Source: Carallia brachiata
Lineage: Eukaryota; Streptophyta; Magnoliopsida; Malpighiales; Rhizophoraceae
Length of the DNA stretch: 64,000 nucleotides
Assembly: GCA_021464245.1 (NCBI GenBank)
Contig: JADCRB010000026.1
Span: 4,563,769 to 4,627,768, forward strand
Direction of reading: 5' to 3'
Shown in pieces: positions 23,735-35,229 of this stretch (within the stretch, counting starts at the first letter, position 1; each line of letters begins with the position of its first letter). The translations under genes and the position numbers were made by a program. The notes under the pieces were generated by a model. That model saw only the letters and a list, made by a program, of their open reading frames with translations, did not search any database and was not told the origin of the DNA.

Positions 23735-25949
23735 GTTGTATGCATTTGATGTGCACTGCAATTCTTTCTTTCCAATGTTCATTATGCTTTACGGTAATTT
23801 TTTTTTGGCCCTTTTGTGCTTCTCTTTGTTCTCTCTCTCTCTCTCTCTCTCTCGCAGTTTAGTTTATGTTTTCACGAAATTAGTGATCTCTTGGATTTTG
23901 TTGCAGTAATACATTATTTCTTTCTCCCATCTTTGTGGCCCATGGATTCATACCTTTATTGCTGTCAAATTTTCTATTCGTGGTGGCAACCTCCTATTAT
24001 CATTATCTCAACTTTTTAGGCTATGATGGTAAGCTGGTTTTAATGTTCTGTGTTTGTTTTTCAACTGTAACAAGGGCTTGAAATGGGATCTTATTATAGC
24101 GTTCAAACCATAACAAAATTTTTTAATCTTGTTTGGTAACTCCTGGGCTTCATTTCATCATCTAAAGAACCAACGGCTGCATTTCGTAATAACATTTGAA
24201 CCAATTCCATTGAAGTGAAGCTGCACTGTTTCTCTCACCAAGCACAGTTATGCCAGGCAATAGCCATTTTAGGTTAAACTTAACAGATTGCTCTTGCTAC
24301 ATATGTTAGGCCTCTCTATGGAAGGAACTCTGTCAGGTAGGTTTACACGCATTCACCCACACAAATAGTCATCTCCTTATTGGCATACAGGTAAAATTTA
24401 CTCAACAAAGAAAAAGTAGAAAACCTGCGTGTATTGTTCACAAGTTTTTTTTCTATTCTTCGCTGCTACTATATTGCTTCCATATGCAGATTTCAGTGGT
24501 TTAATTTTTTCACAACGAAAAAATTACTAACAGTGAATCTGTTTTTTGTGGTCAAATGGCCTTCGCAAACGTTTAGAACTTTGAGGCTTTGTTTTGAATT
24601 TTTACATGGCATTGCCTTTCATCAAATTATATACTAATAATATAATCAATGCAGTTTTACCGTTTCTGGAGAGGACAACATTTTTCTTATATCCAATCGG
24701 TGTTGTCATTGTCCTTTCACCAATCTGTAAGTACTGAATGCAATATCTCATTGGGTCTTTCCTTTTGGTTCTGTTGTTGCTTAAATCTTTGCTTTTGACT
24801 TTGCAGTTGTTTTAAGTGGCTTCAATCCTTCAAGATACTTTATGAACGTCTATTTTAGTCAAAGACTATGATTTACTAGGGCTTAAATTTTGGATGGAAC
24901 ATACAATTGAGGAGGATTGTTCAGAGACGGCATCCATCGTAAGAAGGCACAACTAATATGCTTGCAGAACTACATTTTCTATTGGCCCAGTTGCCGGCGG
25001 GAAATGATAGACCGAAGGAAATCGCGGAAGAATTGGATCCGATTGGGCTTTTTTCGAATACGGGTCTTTGTACGAATTTTGGAAATTATAGTATAGTTCA
25101 TGCAGCTGTATGGTAGATGAAAATTTCTTTCCCAAAAACGTCTAATTGGCCCCCGTACTTGCTAAGATTAGGACAATCGACTGTAAAACCTCGTAAACTT
25201 ATCACATGAATAATGTGACTAAACAGTCTAGTCATGAACATGTGAAACGGAGGATGTTGCTTTTGCGATTGGTGGTGCCATTTTCCTGTAATTACGCCCC
25301 TGGATGGGCCAAAGCAATTGCTTGAATGCGGAGTCCGCGAGTCCAACAAAAGCAACATCCTTCGATGCACATGCTGAGCAATTTCCTTGGGAGCTTCAGT
25401 TGCCAACGACTGTTTATCTTATTAGTTGAAAAACATGCAATGAAGCGGCACGCTCCACATGCAATCGGCCAATGCCCACTCACCAAATTCCTCATTCGGT
25501 CGTTAGGTCCATTATTGCATCCTGTTTTCTTTAATTCTTGTACCGTAATTGGGGGTACAAGGAATCAGTGGTTACACTGGGTAAGCATCAAGAATCAAGT
25601 AATGTTGGGTAAGCATGTACCTTAAAATAACATACACACCAAGAACAGCATGTGGGTTTCCGTTGAAACTCTTCCATAATAGTAGTACGAGTTGGTGCTA
25701 ACGGTCCCAATTCTCTCTGTTCTGTCTGCCTTTGGTTTGTTTACTTATGGAGAACAACTGCAGAGAATCATTTTTAATTCCGTGCGCTAGTTGAATAAGC
25801 TCTTTTTTTTTTTTTCATTATGCAAGCATACAATTTACATTATGTAGAAAACATATAGTTTTTAATAATTTAGTTATTTTTTAAATTTAATATATTTTTT
25901 ATAATCAAATAGTTCAGAATTTTAGTGTTAATTTTATACTTATCAGTAT

Positions 25950-26231
25950 GTGTTTATATAATTTTTTTTTCAATTTCGAGCACACTTTCCCAATTTGAAA
26001 AAAAAAAAAAGGCCCAATAAAGTCAACCTCCTACCCTAAAAAAAAACGTGATGGTAGGTATGAGACGTTCGCTATTTACTTTTTATACTTATTACTGTGT
26101 CTATGTTAATTTTTTTTTTCCAATTTTGAGCAAACTTTCCAAATTTTAAAAAAAAAAACCGCAATAAAAGTCAACCTCCTACCCCCCAAAAAAAAAACGT
26201 GATGTTAGGTATGAGGCGTTCAGTATTTGCT
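25950..26231. repeat. ~133-bp direct tandem duplication
   Basis: Unit 1 (about 25950-26083) and unit 2 (about 26098-26231) share the order TTTTTTTTTCAATTT-GAGCA, poly-A, CAATAAA-GTCAACCTCCTACC, poly-A, ACGTGATG-TAGGTATGAG, CGTTC, TATTT. They differ by scattered substitutions and homopolymer lengths, so the duplication is not recent. No coding content. Confidence 0.8.
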
Positions 26232-27816
26232 TTGACCATATCGGCTTCTTCTCAACCGATGCATCCAATCCCCAAAATTCTAAATACATTTTGTAGAATG
26301 AGACCTTGGTTGTTGGAGATTCCTGACAACCTGGTAATATTCAGCGTTAGCTCACTGGGACCTTAGAAGCAAGAAGCCTTCATTCCCGACTGAAGCACAT
26401 TCGTAGATGCATTTTTGTGTAGAAGGCAAAGAAAACCTTGGCCATCGGCCAGAAAAGGAGTTGAATATCAAGTAACACCAACCACAATTATTATTATGTC
26501 TTAATTCTTGAAATTGAAAATATTTCCGAATCGAACAAGCATCCGTTTATGGTGTGCTTGGATTGTAAGAAAGATGTGTGATAAGAAATTGTGAAAAAAA
26601 TAAAATAATTTAGATAGATAAAAATAGGTGAGAAAGAAAATAATAAAAAAGAAAATAAGAAAAAAATATTATACAAAAAAAAGTTACGAAAAAATAAAAT
26701 CATTCAAATAAATAAAAAAAATGTAAAAAGTAAAATAATAAAAAATAAAAAAATTGTCCTGCGGTGCAGTTCGTTCTGCCACCTCCCACCCTCCTTAAAA
26801 AAACAACATAAAAGTGGGTCCCATAACGGGAATCACTTTGCCAACTGTGTTTAGCACATGACTCGCATGGATTCAGTTTTTTAAAGTTTGTGACTCAAAT
26901 CGGACGAATTGAGATTTTAGTGACCCTAAGTCACAAAATTTATGACTTAACTATTAACTTTTCTCAGTTCAAAAAAAAAAAAAAAAACTATGAACTTATC
27001 TCATTAATAAAAAAAAATAACCACTACTAGGTGGGCTCACCGGTGCCGATCATCGTCCAAGATTAATGAGTAGCAGTATTGTATTGATGAGATTTCGATC
27101 CAAATGGCAAAAAAAATTGGAATATCTCCATTATTGTAACTCCGTTAAGGCCAGGAGTAGGAAAAAAAAACAGATTTTAAACAATGAAAGACTAAAAAAA
27201 AAAAGAAATCAAAGTGACACCCCGCATAATCCTTACGACATTTTTTATAGCATCTCTTGTAAAAATTTTCTGTTAGTTAGAACCAAATTTTTTTTTTAAT
27301 TATTTTATGACCATAATTAATAATAATTAATAATTGGAAAGTGATATTCACAAGCACGAAAAAAGCTATCAACGCAAATGACATGTACAACTCAGCACAA
27401 CAAGACAAAACTTTCAACTCTCAAGCGCTTCGTTTCCAATTTCTTGTCTATTTCAATTTCTCCTCTTTCTCAAACTTCTTTTTTTTTCTTCGTTTCCAAT
27501 TTCTCATCTACTTCTAATTCTCCTTTCTTGTTTTTTTTTTTCTCTCTTCAATTGTGGTTGAAGATGAGAACTTAACGAGTCTATTATGTGTACGTAGAAA
27601 ACATAAATATAAAATATAATATATATATATATATAGATTAATTAATTAAATTAATTAATTATTTTATAAAATAAAAAATTAATAAAAATTATATTTATTT
27701 TTGTGTAACTATCAGTCAATCGATAGTAATTATCAATCGATCAATTGTTATGTACGTATATTTCATATATATTTTTCAATATACAATTATATTTTTCGTA
27801 GAAAGAAATTATCTTT

Positions 27817-28080
27817 GATGTTGTGATTGGATAGTGATAATTTGAGTAGAAAATGAATAAAAAGAAAAATAAATAAAAAATAATATAGTAATAATGATAG
27901 TATGATTGAAAGAAAGTAATGATTAAAAAGTTGTGAGAAAGAAAATAAATAGTAATTTGTGAGAGAATAAGTAAAAAATAATTGTTCAGATTGATAGAAA
28001 ATGAATAAAAAAAATAAAAATAAAATATTTTTTTTTTCTTTTTCCTTTTCTTTTCCCTTAAAAAATACCCAAACATGGCC
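27817..28080. mobile_element. AT-rich MITE-like copy (related to 53047-53280)
   Basis: The left end TGTTGTGATTGGATA and right end (reverse complement GGCCATGTTTGGGTA) are loose inverted repeats around an A/T-only interior full of AGAAAATGAATAAAAA motifs. A reverse-oriented relative with TCTATTCACTTTCTTCGTATCTAATCACGAC lies at 53047-53280, so this is a dispersed family. Superfamily undetermined; hAT-like is a guess. Confidence 0.5.
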
Positions 28081-28084
28081 TGAG

Positions 28085-28400
28085 TTAAAGCTTTTCTCTT
28101 TGATCTCTCCTCTGCATCAGCGTCTCTCTTATTGCAGCTGTTGATGTTGTGATTGTTCCTGAGACTATGACTACCAGCGTAATTTGTTGCTCCAGATTGG
28201 TCAAATGGGTCGGACATTAGAGGAGGGATCGGACCGAGTAAAAGGGCCAGAATGTCCATGATGCTAGGAGAGACAATCTTGAGTTTGGCAGATGGGAGAG
28301 GTGGTTATGGCTTCTTCTTGTTGTTTGTTGCTCGTCGCGGTGGTGGTGCTGCAATTGCTGTCGCTTCGGGTGCTACTGTCGCCTTTTGGGTGCATAAAGT
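28085..28400 (-). other. GC-richer, coding-like segment of unknown identity
   Basis: Within AT-rich surroundings, this stretch has near-coding base composition. On the minus strand, one frame reads MHPKGDSSTRSDSNCSTTT... to a stop at about 28265. Another reads MDILALLLGPIPPLMSDPF... from 28259 and runs down into the MITE-like copy. Neither matches a family I know. It could be an exon fragment of a lost gene cut by the MITE, or noncoding. Confidence 0.25.
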
Positions 28401-28661
28401 TTTGATTTTTCTGTAAATATCACCTTCCTAAATGACATACGAGTTAAATTACATAAATATATTTAATAAAATATATTTTTTTAAATATTAATTAATAATT
28501 TATTATTTTTTTAAATTTAACATAACTTTTATAATTAAACCATTTACGTAACTGTGTTCTCAATAAATGTCTTGTCGCAACCGTGCTTTGCTATAATATT
28601 CCGTACGAAAAAGTAATCAGTAGGTAGCTATGGGCTCCCGTCGTCGTTACCGCATCATCTC

Positions 28662-28668
28662 ACCAACC
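28662..28668 (+). promoter_or_regulatory. AC-II element (ACCAACC) in the CAD promoter
   Basis: An exact ACCAACC lies 229 bp upstream of the CAD start codon. A reverse-strand ACCTACT, one base off AC-I, lies at about 28618-28625. AC elements are the known MYB-binding sites of phenylpropanoid and lignin gene promoters. A TATA-like TTAATATATAT lies at about 28804-28814. Confidence 0.55.
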
Positions 28669-28896
28669 GCAGTCTGGGGCCCACTGCTGAGATGCTTTTG
28701 ACTCCAAAAGCCAAATTTAACACGGAAAATATATTACGAGCCGGCTATGGATACTGAGCTCCTAATTCGAGTCATGTACTGATTATTTAAGAAATCATTT
28801 CTTTTAATATATATGCCCATGGAGCTGTTCTAGTATCCACAAAAACTCATTTGTCATTTTCCTCTTCGTTTTTGCCACTGTGTGAGATTGAGAATA

Positions 28897-30877
28897 ATGG
28901 GTAGCCTTGCAACAGAGAAGACCGTGGTTGGTTGGGCTGCTAGAGACGCATCTGGGATCCTCTCTCCTTACACCTACACTCTAAGGTAATCTTGAATCTT
29001 TGATTTCTATGTTTTTTTTTTTTTTGCCTCAATAAATAGTATTTTCTGCTACCATATGTAAATATATCATGTACAATTCTTGTGCTTTTATTATTTTCTG
29101 TAACAATTTTCTTTGCAGAAACACAGGTGCAGAGGACGTTTTTGTCAAGGTTCTTTACTGTGGAATCTGCCACACTGATCTGCACCAAGTCAAGAATGAT
29201 CTTGGCATGTCACACTATCCCATGGTCCCTGGGTACTAATCCTCAAAAACCCCTTATCTGTATTTTCCAATAATTCTAGAAGACAAAGGCGCACATACAA
29301 GTGCTATTATGATTAAAATACTTGGGAGGACTTTTATTTTTATTCAAATTAAAAAAAAAGCGCACACCCATATTTTAGTTTATTTTTTCCTGACAATTTT
29401 TGTTGTTGCATGTTTAAGCCATGAAGTGGTTGGTGAGGTGGTGGAGGTGGGATCAGATGTAACCGATTTCAAAGCAGGAGATATTGTTGGTGTTGGGGTT
29501 CTCGTTGGATGCTGCAGGGATTGTCATCCATGCAAATCAGACAACGAGCAATACTGCAACAAGAGAATCTGGTCCTACAATGATGTCTACACCGATGGGA
29601 AACCCACCCAAGGCGGCTTTGCTCAATCCATAGTCGTCCATCAAAAGTAAAGATCCCAACTTCCCAACTCCCCCTTCAAAAGATTTTTTCTTTTTTTTTT
29701 TTTTGTTTTGCTATCAATTGATTGAATAATCAAAATTTTGGTCCTTTGGGCAGGTTTGTGGTGAAAATACCAGATGGGATGTCACCAGAGCAAGCAGCGC
29801 CACTATTGTGCGCTGGGGTGACAGTGTACAGCCCACTGAGCCACTTTGGACTGAAGCAGAGTGGGCTAAGGGGAGGGATACTGGGGCTTGGAGGAGTTGG
29901 GCATATGGGGGTGAAGATAGCAAAGGCAATGGGTCACCATGTAACCGTGATTAGCTCTTCTGAAAAGAAGAGGCAAGAAGCTTTGGAGCATCTTGGGGCT
30001 GATGAGTACTTGGTTAGTTCAGATACAACCAGAATGCAAGAAGCCTCTGACTCCCTTGATTATATCATCGATACTGTGCCTGTTTTTCATCCTCTTGAGC
30101 CTTACCTTTCTCTGTTGAAACTCGATGGAAAGTTGATATTGATGGGCGTTATCAACACTCCTCTCCAGTTTGTCTCTCCTATGGTCATGCTTGGTGACTC
30201 TCTCTCTCTCTCTTTCGTAAGAATTAGCAACAAAATAATATAAATTGTTTAATAATTAAAATTTTTTAAAAAATTATTAATTATTATTAAATAAATTACG
30301 TAATTATTTTATTATTATTTAATTTTAAGTTGTATAGGTGGATTCGTTCTAATTTTGCTGCTGCCCATTGGGGAACAATGAAAAAGAAAAGAAAAGCCAG
30401 AACTTTGGTGCTCAGGATTCATGGAAAGGGGAAATAAAACCTCTTCTTCAAATTTATTGCAAGTTGTTTCAAATGACTGCAAAATTACTTTCCATTGAAG
30501 TCCTTGATTATGTTTGCTTTGTTTTTATGCTGTTCTCTTTATAGATGGCACCTGTGGATTTGTAGCTAAATCTTCCCATTTAATAATTCAAAAGAAAAAG
30601 TTGTCTAAATCCTTGGAATCTCTTATGGGTGCCTTATTTGTCTTCTTGGGGCAATTTTGTATTAGGGAGAAGAAGCATAACAGGGAGCTTCATAGGCAGC
30701 ATTAAGGAAACAGAGGAAATGCTAGAATTCTGCAAGGAAAAGGGCTTAACATCAACAATTGAAGTCGTCAAGATGGACTACATTAACACTGCTTTCGAAA
30801 GACTGGAGAAAAATGATGTCAGATACAGATTTGTCGTGGATGTTGCTGGCAGCAATATGGATAAATTAACCAATTAA
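28897..30877 (+). CDS. CAD: Cinnamyl alcohol dehydrogenase (five exons)
   Basis: The model is join(28897..28985,29119..29232,29419..29646,29754..30193,30666..30877), 360 residues, all GT-AG. It reduces hydroxycinnamaldehydes to monolignols with NADPH (lignin pathway, cytosol). Visible residues match the class I (bona fide CAD4/5) enzymes. The catalytic zinc ligands are Cys47 (GICHTDLH), His69-Glu70 (GHEVVGE) and Cys163. The structural zinc cysteines are 100, 103, 106 and 114. The nucleotide motif GLGGVGHMG spans 188-196, with Ser212 as the NADP-preference residue. Near-identity to Arabidopsis CAD4/5 continues to the ...VVDVAGSN end. Exon joins fall inside GHE, HQKF and MLGRRS, all in frame. 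The gene looks intact. AC elements in the promoter fit control by lignin-type MYBs. Confidence 0.97.
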
Positions 30878-32302
30878 GGTCCTGAATTGAGCCAACACCA
30901 TATGAAGATACACGCGTTCGCCAAAAAAAAAAAAAATACAAGTGTTCTTTTCTTCAGTTATTTCTTCATCAAGATTGATGGGTTATCAGTTAATTATAAA
31001 ATAAAATGAAATGTGGATTGTTGTTTGCGTTTAAATTAATTCCTTTGTAATAGTAAAAGATGTCAAATAAATTCCTTTGTAATGCGTTTAATTTAATTCT
31101 TTTGTAACTCTGTTTTTTCCACTATTGCAATTTGTGAAATAAATTCCTTTGTAACTTTGCTTCTTGTAATAGTGAAAGATGTCTGCCCTTGTGGAAAACG
31201 AATGCAATTTGTCATATATGGCAGCTTGGTTTTGTTGACTATGTGACCTTAATAGTTAGGTATGCGGTGGCTAGGAGAATGCGAATTGGATTTGGATTGG
31301 GAAAACTTCGGATGTGATTAAAACTATTAATCATTAAAGACCTAATGGTTTAAGTGCAAGATTGGTGCTGCGCATAGACTTGAGCTTATAATTTTAATCT
31401 TTTAGAACATAAACAAGAGGAACAATGCATCCTCTTGTTTTTGTTCTCCCCTATCCCACGCCAATCGCCTATAAAGTATTCCACCTCCTCAACTTTCGCT
31501 TCTCACTCGGCAGAGAAAAAAAAAAAAGATACAATGAGGTCTGAAAAATAGGAACACAGATGAAGATGTGAAATGTAGCCGAAAATCAAATGTACATCTA
31601 AAATTGTACAGTATAGTTAGTCGCACATTTTATACACTAAAAAGAAAAGTGCAACTAGTTGATATATTATTGGTTGCATATTTTGTCGTACTAGTTATAC
31701 ATATGTTGGTTTTTTTGTAGGAAATTTGAAATTCTTATAAAAAAATTTAAAATATTGTTTTTTTTATTAACGGGCAAACAAGTGGGCAGACATATTTCTT
31801 TTTTTTTTTTTTTTTCCTAGGGCAGACTTATTTCTCATGCTATATAATGACATTCATTTATATGATTTTCTCAGGCAATTCCAAAAATTGACTACAAGAG
31901 CCAGATACATGCACAAAGAGCTTTTATGTTCGCGGGAATAACAATTCTCGTTGCAATTTTGTCAATTGCAGAAAATTAAAATAGTTTCCTTGCCCTCATA
32001 TATCTCCACTTCTTTTGCCTTTATGAGAACTAAAACCACTACCACCCATTCGGGTTGTCGTTGATTTAGGCGGAGTGTGTACCAGTTGGGTAAGGTAGCT
32101 GTAAGGCTAACAGCGACATTAATCTTTTAACTACGAGGAGACGCCACTTGGTGGCTTTGTCTCGAGGCCCTATCGTCAGTTGTAAATCTTTGTGATGTTA
32201 TATCATATACACCAAATCAATTGAATCTGACAAAAGTAATACTAGGACCAAAAAAAAGTTCTTAATGCACAAACTTTCCACATCAAAATACAAGTTTCTA
32301 TA

Positions 32303-32508
32303 CCAACATAGGTTAACTTAGTTGGTAATTAGACCAATTTTAGATAGATTGTATTTGTAATATTAAAGGTTCGAAATTTAGTAAGAGCATATGTTGGAAG
32401 AGATTTTAATTCTTTGATATGATTATACAAATAACTATTATCAATATATTTCTGACTCCAGAGTGATTGTCCACTCAGCCATCATTTTAAGACTAAAAAA
32501 AAAAAAAA
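32303..32508 (+). mobile_element. SINE with 14-bp target-site duplication
   Basis: A pol III A-box-like region (TTAACTTAGTTGGTAAT) is followed by a B-box GGTTCGAAATT (32368-32378), and the element ends in poly-A (32495-32508). The flanks are TACAAGTTTCTATA (32289-32302) and TACAAGCTTCTATA (32509-32522), a one-mismatch target duplication. The length of ~206 bp is typical of plant SINEs. Confidence 0.85.
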
Positions 32509-32999
32509 TACAAGCTTCTATAACCTTCCTAAACCTAACCCTTCATATTTTACTAAAATCTCGTTTTTTGGGGAAAAAAAAATCAATGAAGAGAGAAGGA
32601 GGATGTTACAATTGTTAAAACTGTGTATTACCAATAAAAGAAAAGGAGAGATAATTCCAACTTAAATATGATGCCAAGCCAAAGAACATCGCCTTATGGA
32701 AACTTATGTTAAAAAACAATAGTTGCTTAATGTTCGTATGGCATCGGTTATCCCAACTAATTTTAGAAAAGATTTATTTATATTGAGTTGAACTATTGAT
32801 ACACAAAATTAGATTTAAGCCAACACGCATAACCCCATGTTTTGAATTCTACTAATTTAACAACGAATGTGTTGGCTATTATATATGATTTTCCATCTTT
32901 GCAGATTTTTCAGTTGTATGTTCCATGTATTGAGTATTAACAGCAAATCCTTGAAGAAAACAGGTCTTACAAATGGCAAGCCTGCAGCCTCCATTGGCG

Positions 33000-33690
33000 T
33001 GGTCAAACCAATGAAGTTGAAACCGGACCGAATCAGCTGGTTTAACTGATTAAATTGGTGACTGGTCCTAAATCCAGTCTGGTCCAGTTTTAGCCTAAAA
33101 ATGGGATGTGGACCGAACCAGAAAAAACCGGTCAAAAACTGGAAAAATTGGTCAAAAACTGGGAAAACCAGCAAAAAGTCGGACCGGTTGAATTGGTTCA
33201 ATTTAAACCAAAAAATTTTAAATTATAATTTGATCTAAAACTTTATCTAAATTATAATTAAAACTCTAATTTTAACTAAAAATTTCAATTTAGTTCTCAA
33301 TTGATTAAAATTTTTAATTTAATCTTTAAAACTACAAAAATTAATATTTAAACATTATTTATAAGTATTATTTTTTAATTAATTTTTATAAATTATATTT
33401 TATTAAATATACTAATTGTAATATCCTTAATATATGTAAATATTAATATAATTCTTAAAATACATTTTATTTTAAATATTTATTATCATTATTATATAAT
33501 ATAACATTTTATATAATTATATAAACTATATAAAAATTTAATTTTTATATATTTAATATTAAATACCGATTTTATCGGTTCAACCACCGGTCAAACCAGT
33601 TAAACTTTGAACTACTAATTTTTTCAGTTTATTGATTAGTTCGGTTCTTTAAACTTTGGGTTAAACTTTGGGTCGAACAAACTTTTGTTG
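33000..33690. mobile_element. Degenerate AACCGG-rich DNA transposon remnant
   Basis: Repeated AAACCGGACCGAA, AACCGGTCAAAAAC and GGTTGAATTGGTTCA motifs (about 33018-33210) are mirrored by ATCGGTTCAACCACCGGTCAAACCAGTTAAAC (given as two adjoining parts, about 33570-33607). An A/T-only core lies between. Such ends occur in non-autonomous plant DNA transposons (hAT or Mutator type). No target duplication was resolved. Confidence 0.4.
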
Positions 33691-35229
33691 TATTCTAGAA
33701 AGAGTCCGGCTACAGTATTCATAGATAATAGATATTGAAGGGTAACGCACAGTCTGACGGATATGAGTTTTACGCTTATGTCTTTTTTTTTTTTTTTATT
33801 GAAAATCTTAATATATATACACAAGTAAATAAAATGTGCTTAGAAACTGTTTAAATGACTATATAAGTAAATAATAACTTTTTTAATTGATTATATACAT
33901 ATTTTTAACATTATTTTTTATATTTACTTTAACTATATTCACCTCATAAACTTTTTCAATAAAAAAACAAAAATCACTCGTGCAGTACCGGAAGTCGGAT
34001 ATAAAAATTTGCAAGTCGAATATAAAAATTTGCGAGTCACCAATAAATTGAGTTCCTAGCCAGTTGGCTCGTAAATGAATATAAAAACTTTAGATGTAAC
34101 AAAAATTTATTTTATGTACCCAAAAAAAAAACATAAATTTATTTTATGGCTATTTGCATTGACATATAATAGTTCTCAAGACAACGTTAACCGAACTGAA
34201 GAGACCATTGATAGTTCTTTTTCTTTTTTTCCCCCAACTCATTAATCCAAGACCTATCGTACCTTCATTGTTCCTTTGGAATCTGAGCGACACTCCATCC
34301 ATATAAAATAAATAACAATTAACGTCACGATAATAGCTCTTATTCTGTCACTCTCACTCGGCCGCTAGTGCCCCGGTCCATTTAAGCTATGAAACGTGCT
34401 TCAAAGCAAACACAACATCCAAGCTCCCACCAACATACTGCTGCTTTGCTTTGCTTTGCTAATTCTGGAAGTCGGAGAACACGCAGAGAAAAATTAGCAG
34501 GACAATGGCTGCGCAGAGACTAAAACTCCAAAAATTATTTGTCTTCTCACCCACTTTGAAATGCAGCACAAAGTCCTGACTTGGACTGCTTGCCAATCTC
34601 TGTCAAATCTGGAAATTACATCACAACATCCCACTGCTGCCCCCAACGCCCCTGCCCCCCCGCCCCCAACAAAAAAACACCTTTTGAGCTTGTAAACAAA
34701 CCATATAAATTATAATCTGGGTTTGAAAGAGGATTGGGAACAATGTCCACCAACTTCACCTTTCAGTTTCTATATCCTAACCTTCACCAATTCTGTATGA
34801 GCTGCACCGCTAAAGACTCCTCTTGGAGCTGTTTGTTCTCACCTTCACTTTCAGGTCTAAATGATGGCAAACGTTAAAGATACACAATGAATGCTTTTAA
34901 AACAAAAAATTTCTTCTCCTTGGCTGATAATAATGTGATGCCAACTCCATGCTAGTTTGCTTGTTAAAAGCCTGCCAAAATCTGCTTTTCATGTTGAATC
35001 AAGGATGAGCCTTAAAAATATGCTTTCAGCACATGCAACTGAGTTGGATATTAAGATGCTAGAAACACCACAAAGGATGCCCTCTTCAAAGGAAAGATAA
35101 CCAAGACACGACAGCCAATTGGTCGGCAATGCTTTCGGCTTGATACTTTTTTCATTTCATAGCTCTCCACAAAAGGCATAACACAACCAAAAAATGCATC
35201 CCAGATCCCATGGGTTTCTAAATTCTTGC

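Larger units (their letters stand above)
20922..24871 (+). pseudogene. UNC-50 family protein gene, ten exons, 1-nt frameshift in exon 8
   Basis: The exons are 20922..21011, 21094..21161, 21456..21481, 22226..22316, 22733..22828, 23457..23525, 23735..23793, 23907..24028, 24655..24726 and 24807..24871. They sum to 758 nt, one short of 253 codons. The start MLPTASKARASSS runs into YLRRIIKWRQMDIEYTFWQM. Conserved landmarks include YQHTKYHKQTKNQWA, AYLREEAPNSHVVEQRVEW and PSRYFMNVYFSQRL at the end. Five to six hydrophobic segments fit UNC-50/GMH1 proteins of Golgi/ER membranes, implicated in membrane-protein trafficking. In exon 8 the frame breaks at about 23934: PSL is followed in the +1 frame by VAHGFIPLLLSN. 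Unrepaired, translation stops at about 24019 with ~203 residues. All other exons are intact and well conserved, so an assembly error or a very recent mutation is as likely as an old pseudogene. The type field reflects the break only. Confidence 0.9.
24872..28896. other. Intergenic region between UNC-50 and CAD
   Basis: These are 4.0 kb with no recognisable intact gene. They contain a ~130-bp tandem duplication (25950-26231), an AT-rich MITE-like copy (27817-28080), a GC-richer stretch of unknown nature (about 28085-28400) and the CAD promoter. Open frames of 60-100 codons at 25098-25625 overlap on both strands, match nothing I know and are treated as chance. Confidence 0.5.
30878..35229. other. 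Intergenic region between CAD and pseudouridine synthase
   Basis: Tail-to-tail gap of 4.35 kb. It holds an imperfect repeat of AATAAATTCCTTTGTAA units (about 31037-31165), a SINE with target duplication (32303-32508), an AACCGG-rich transposon remnant (about 33000-33690) and a short tandem repeat (about 33991-34040). Near 34743 an ATG opens 44 codons (MSTNFTFQFLYPN...) of unknown meaning. Near 31880-31980 a frame reads a membrane-like segment (AFMFAGITILVAILSIAEN) of unknown origin. No intact gene is recognised. Confidence 0.45.

Noticed and set aside
25098..25625. Overlapping ~100-codon frames on both strands
   Set aside because: Mutually overlapping, with no recognisable motif, domain or splice structure.
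27741..28259. 172-codon minus-strand frame
   Set aside because: Most of it reads through the A/T-only interior of a MITE-like copy as F/Y/I/L runs. Only its first part is compositionally interesting and is noted separately.
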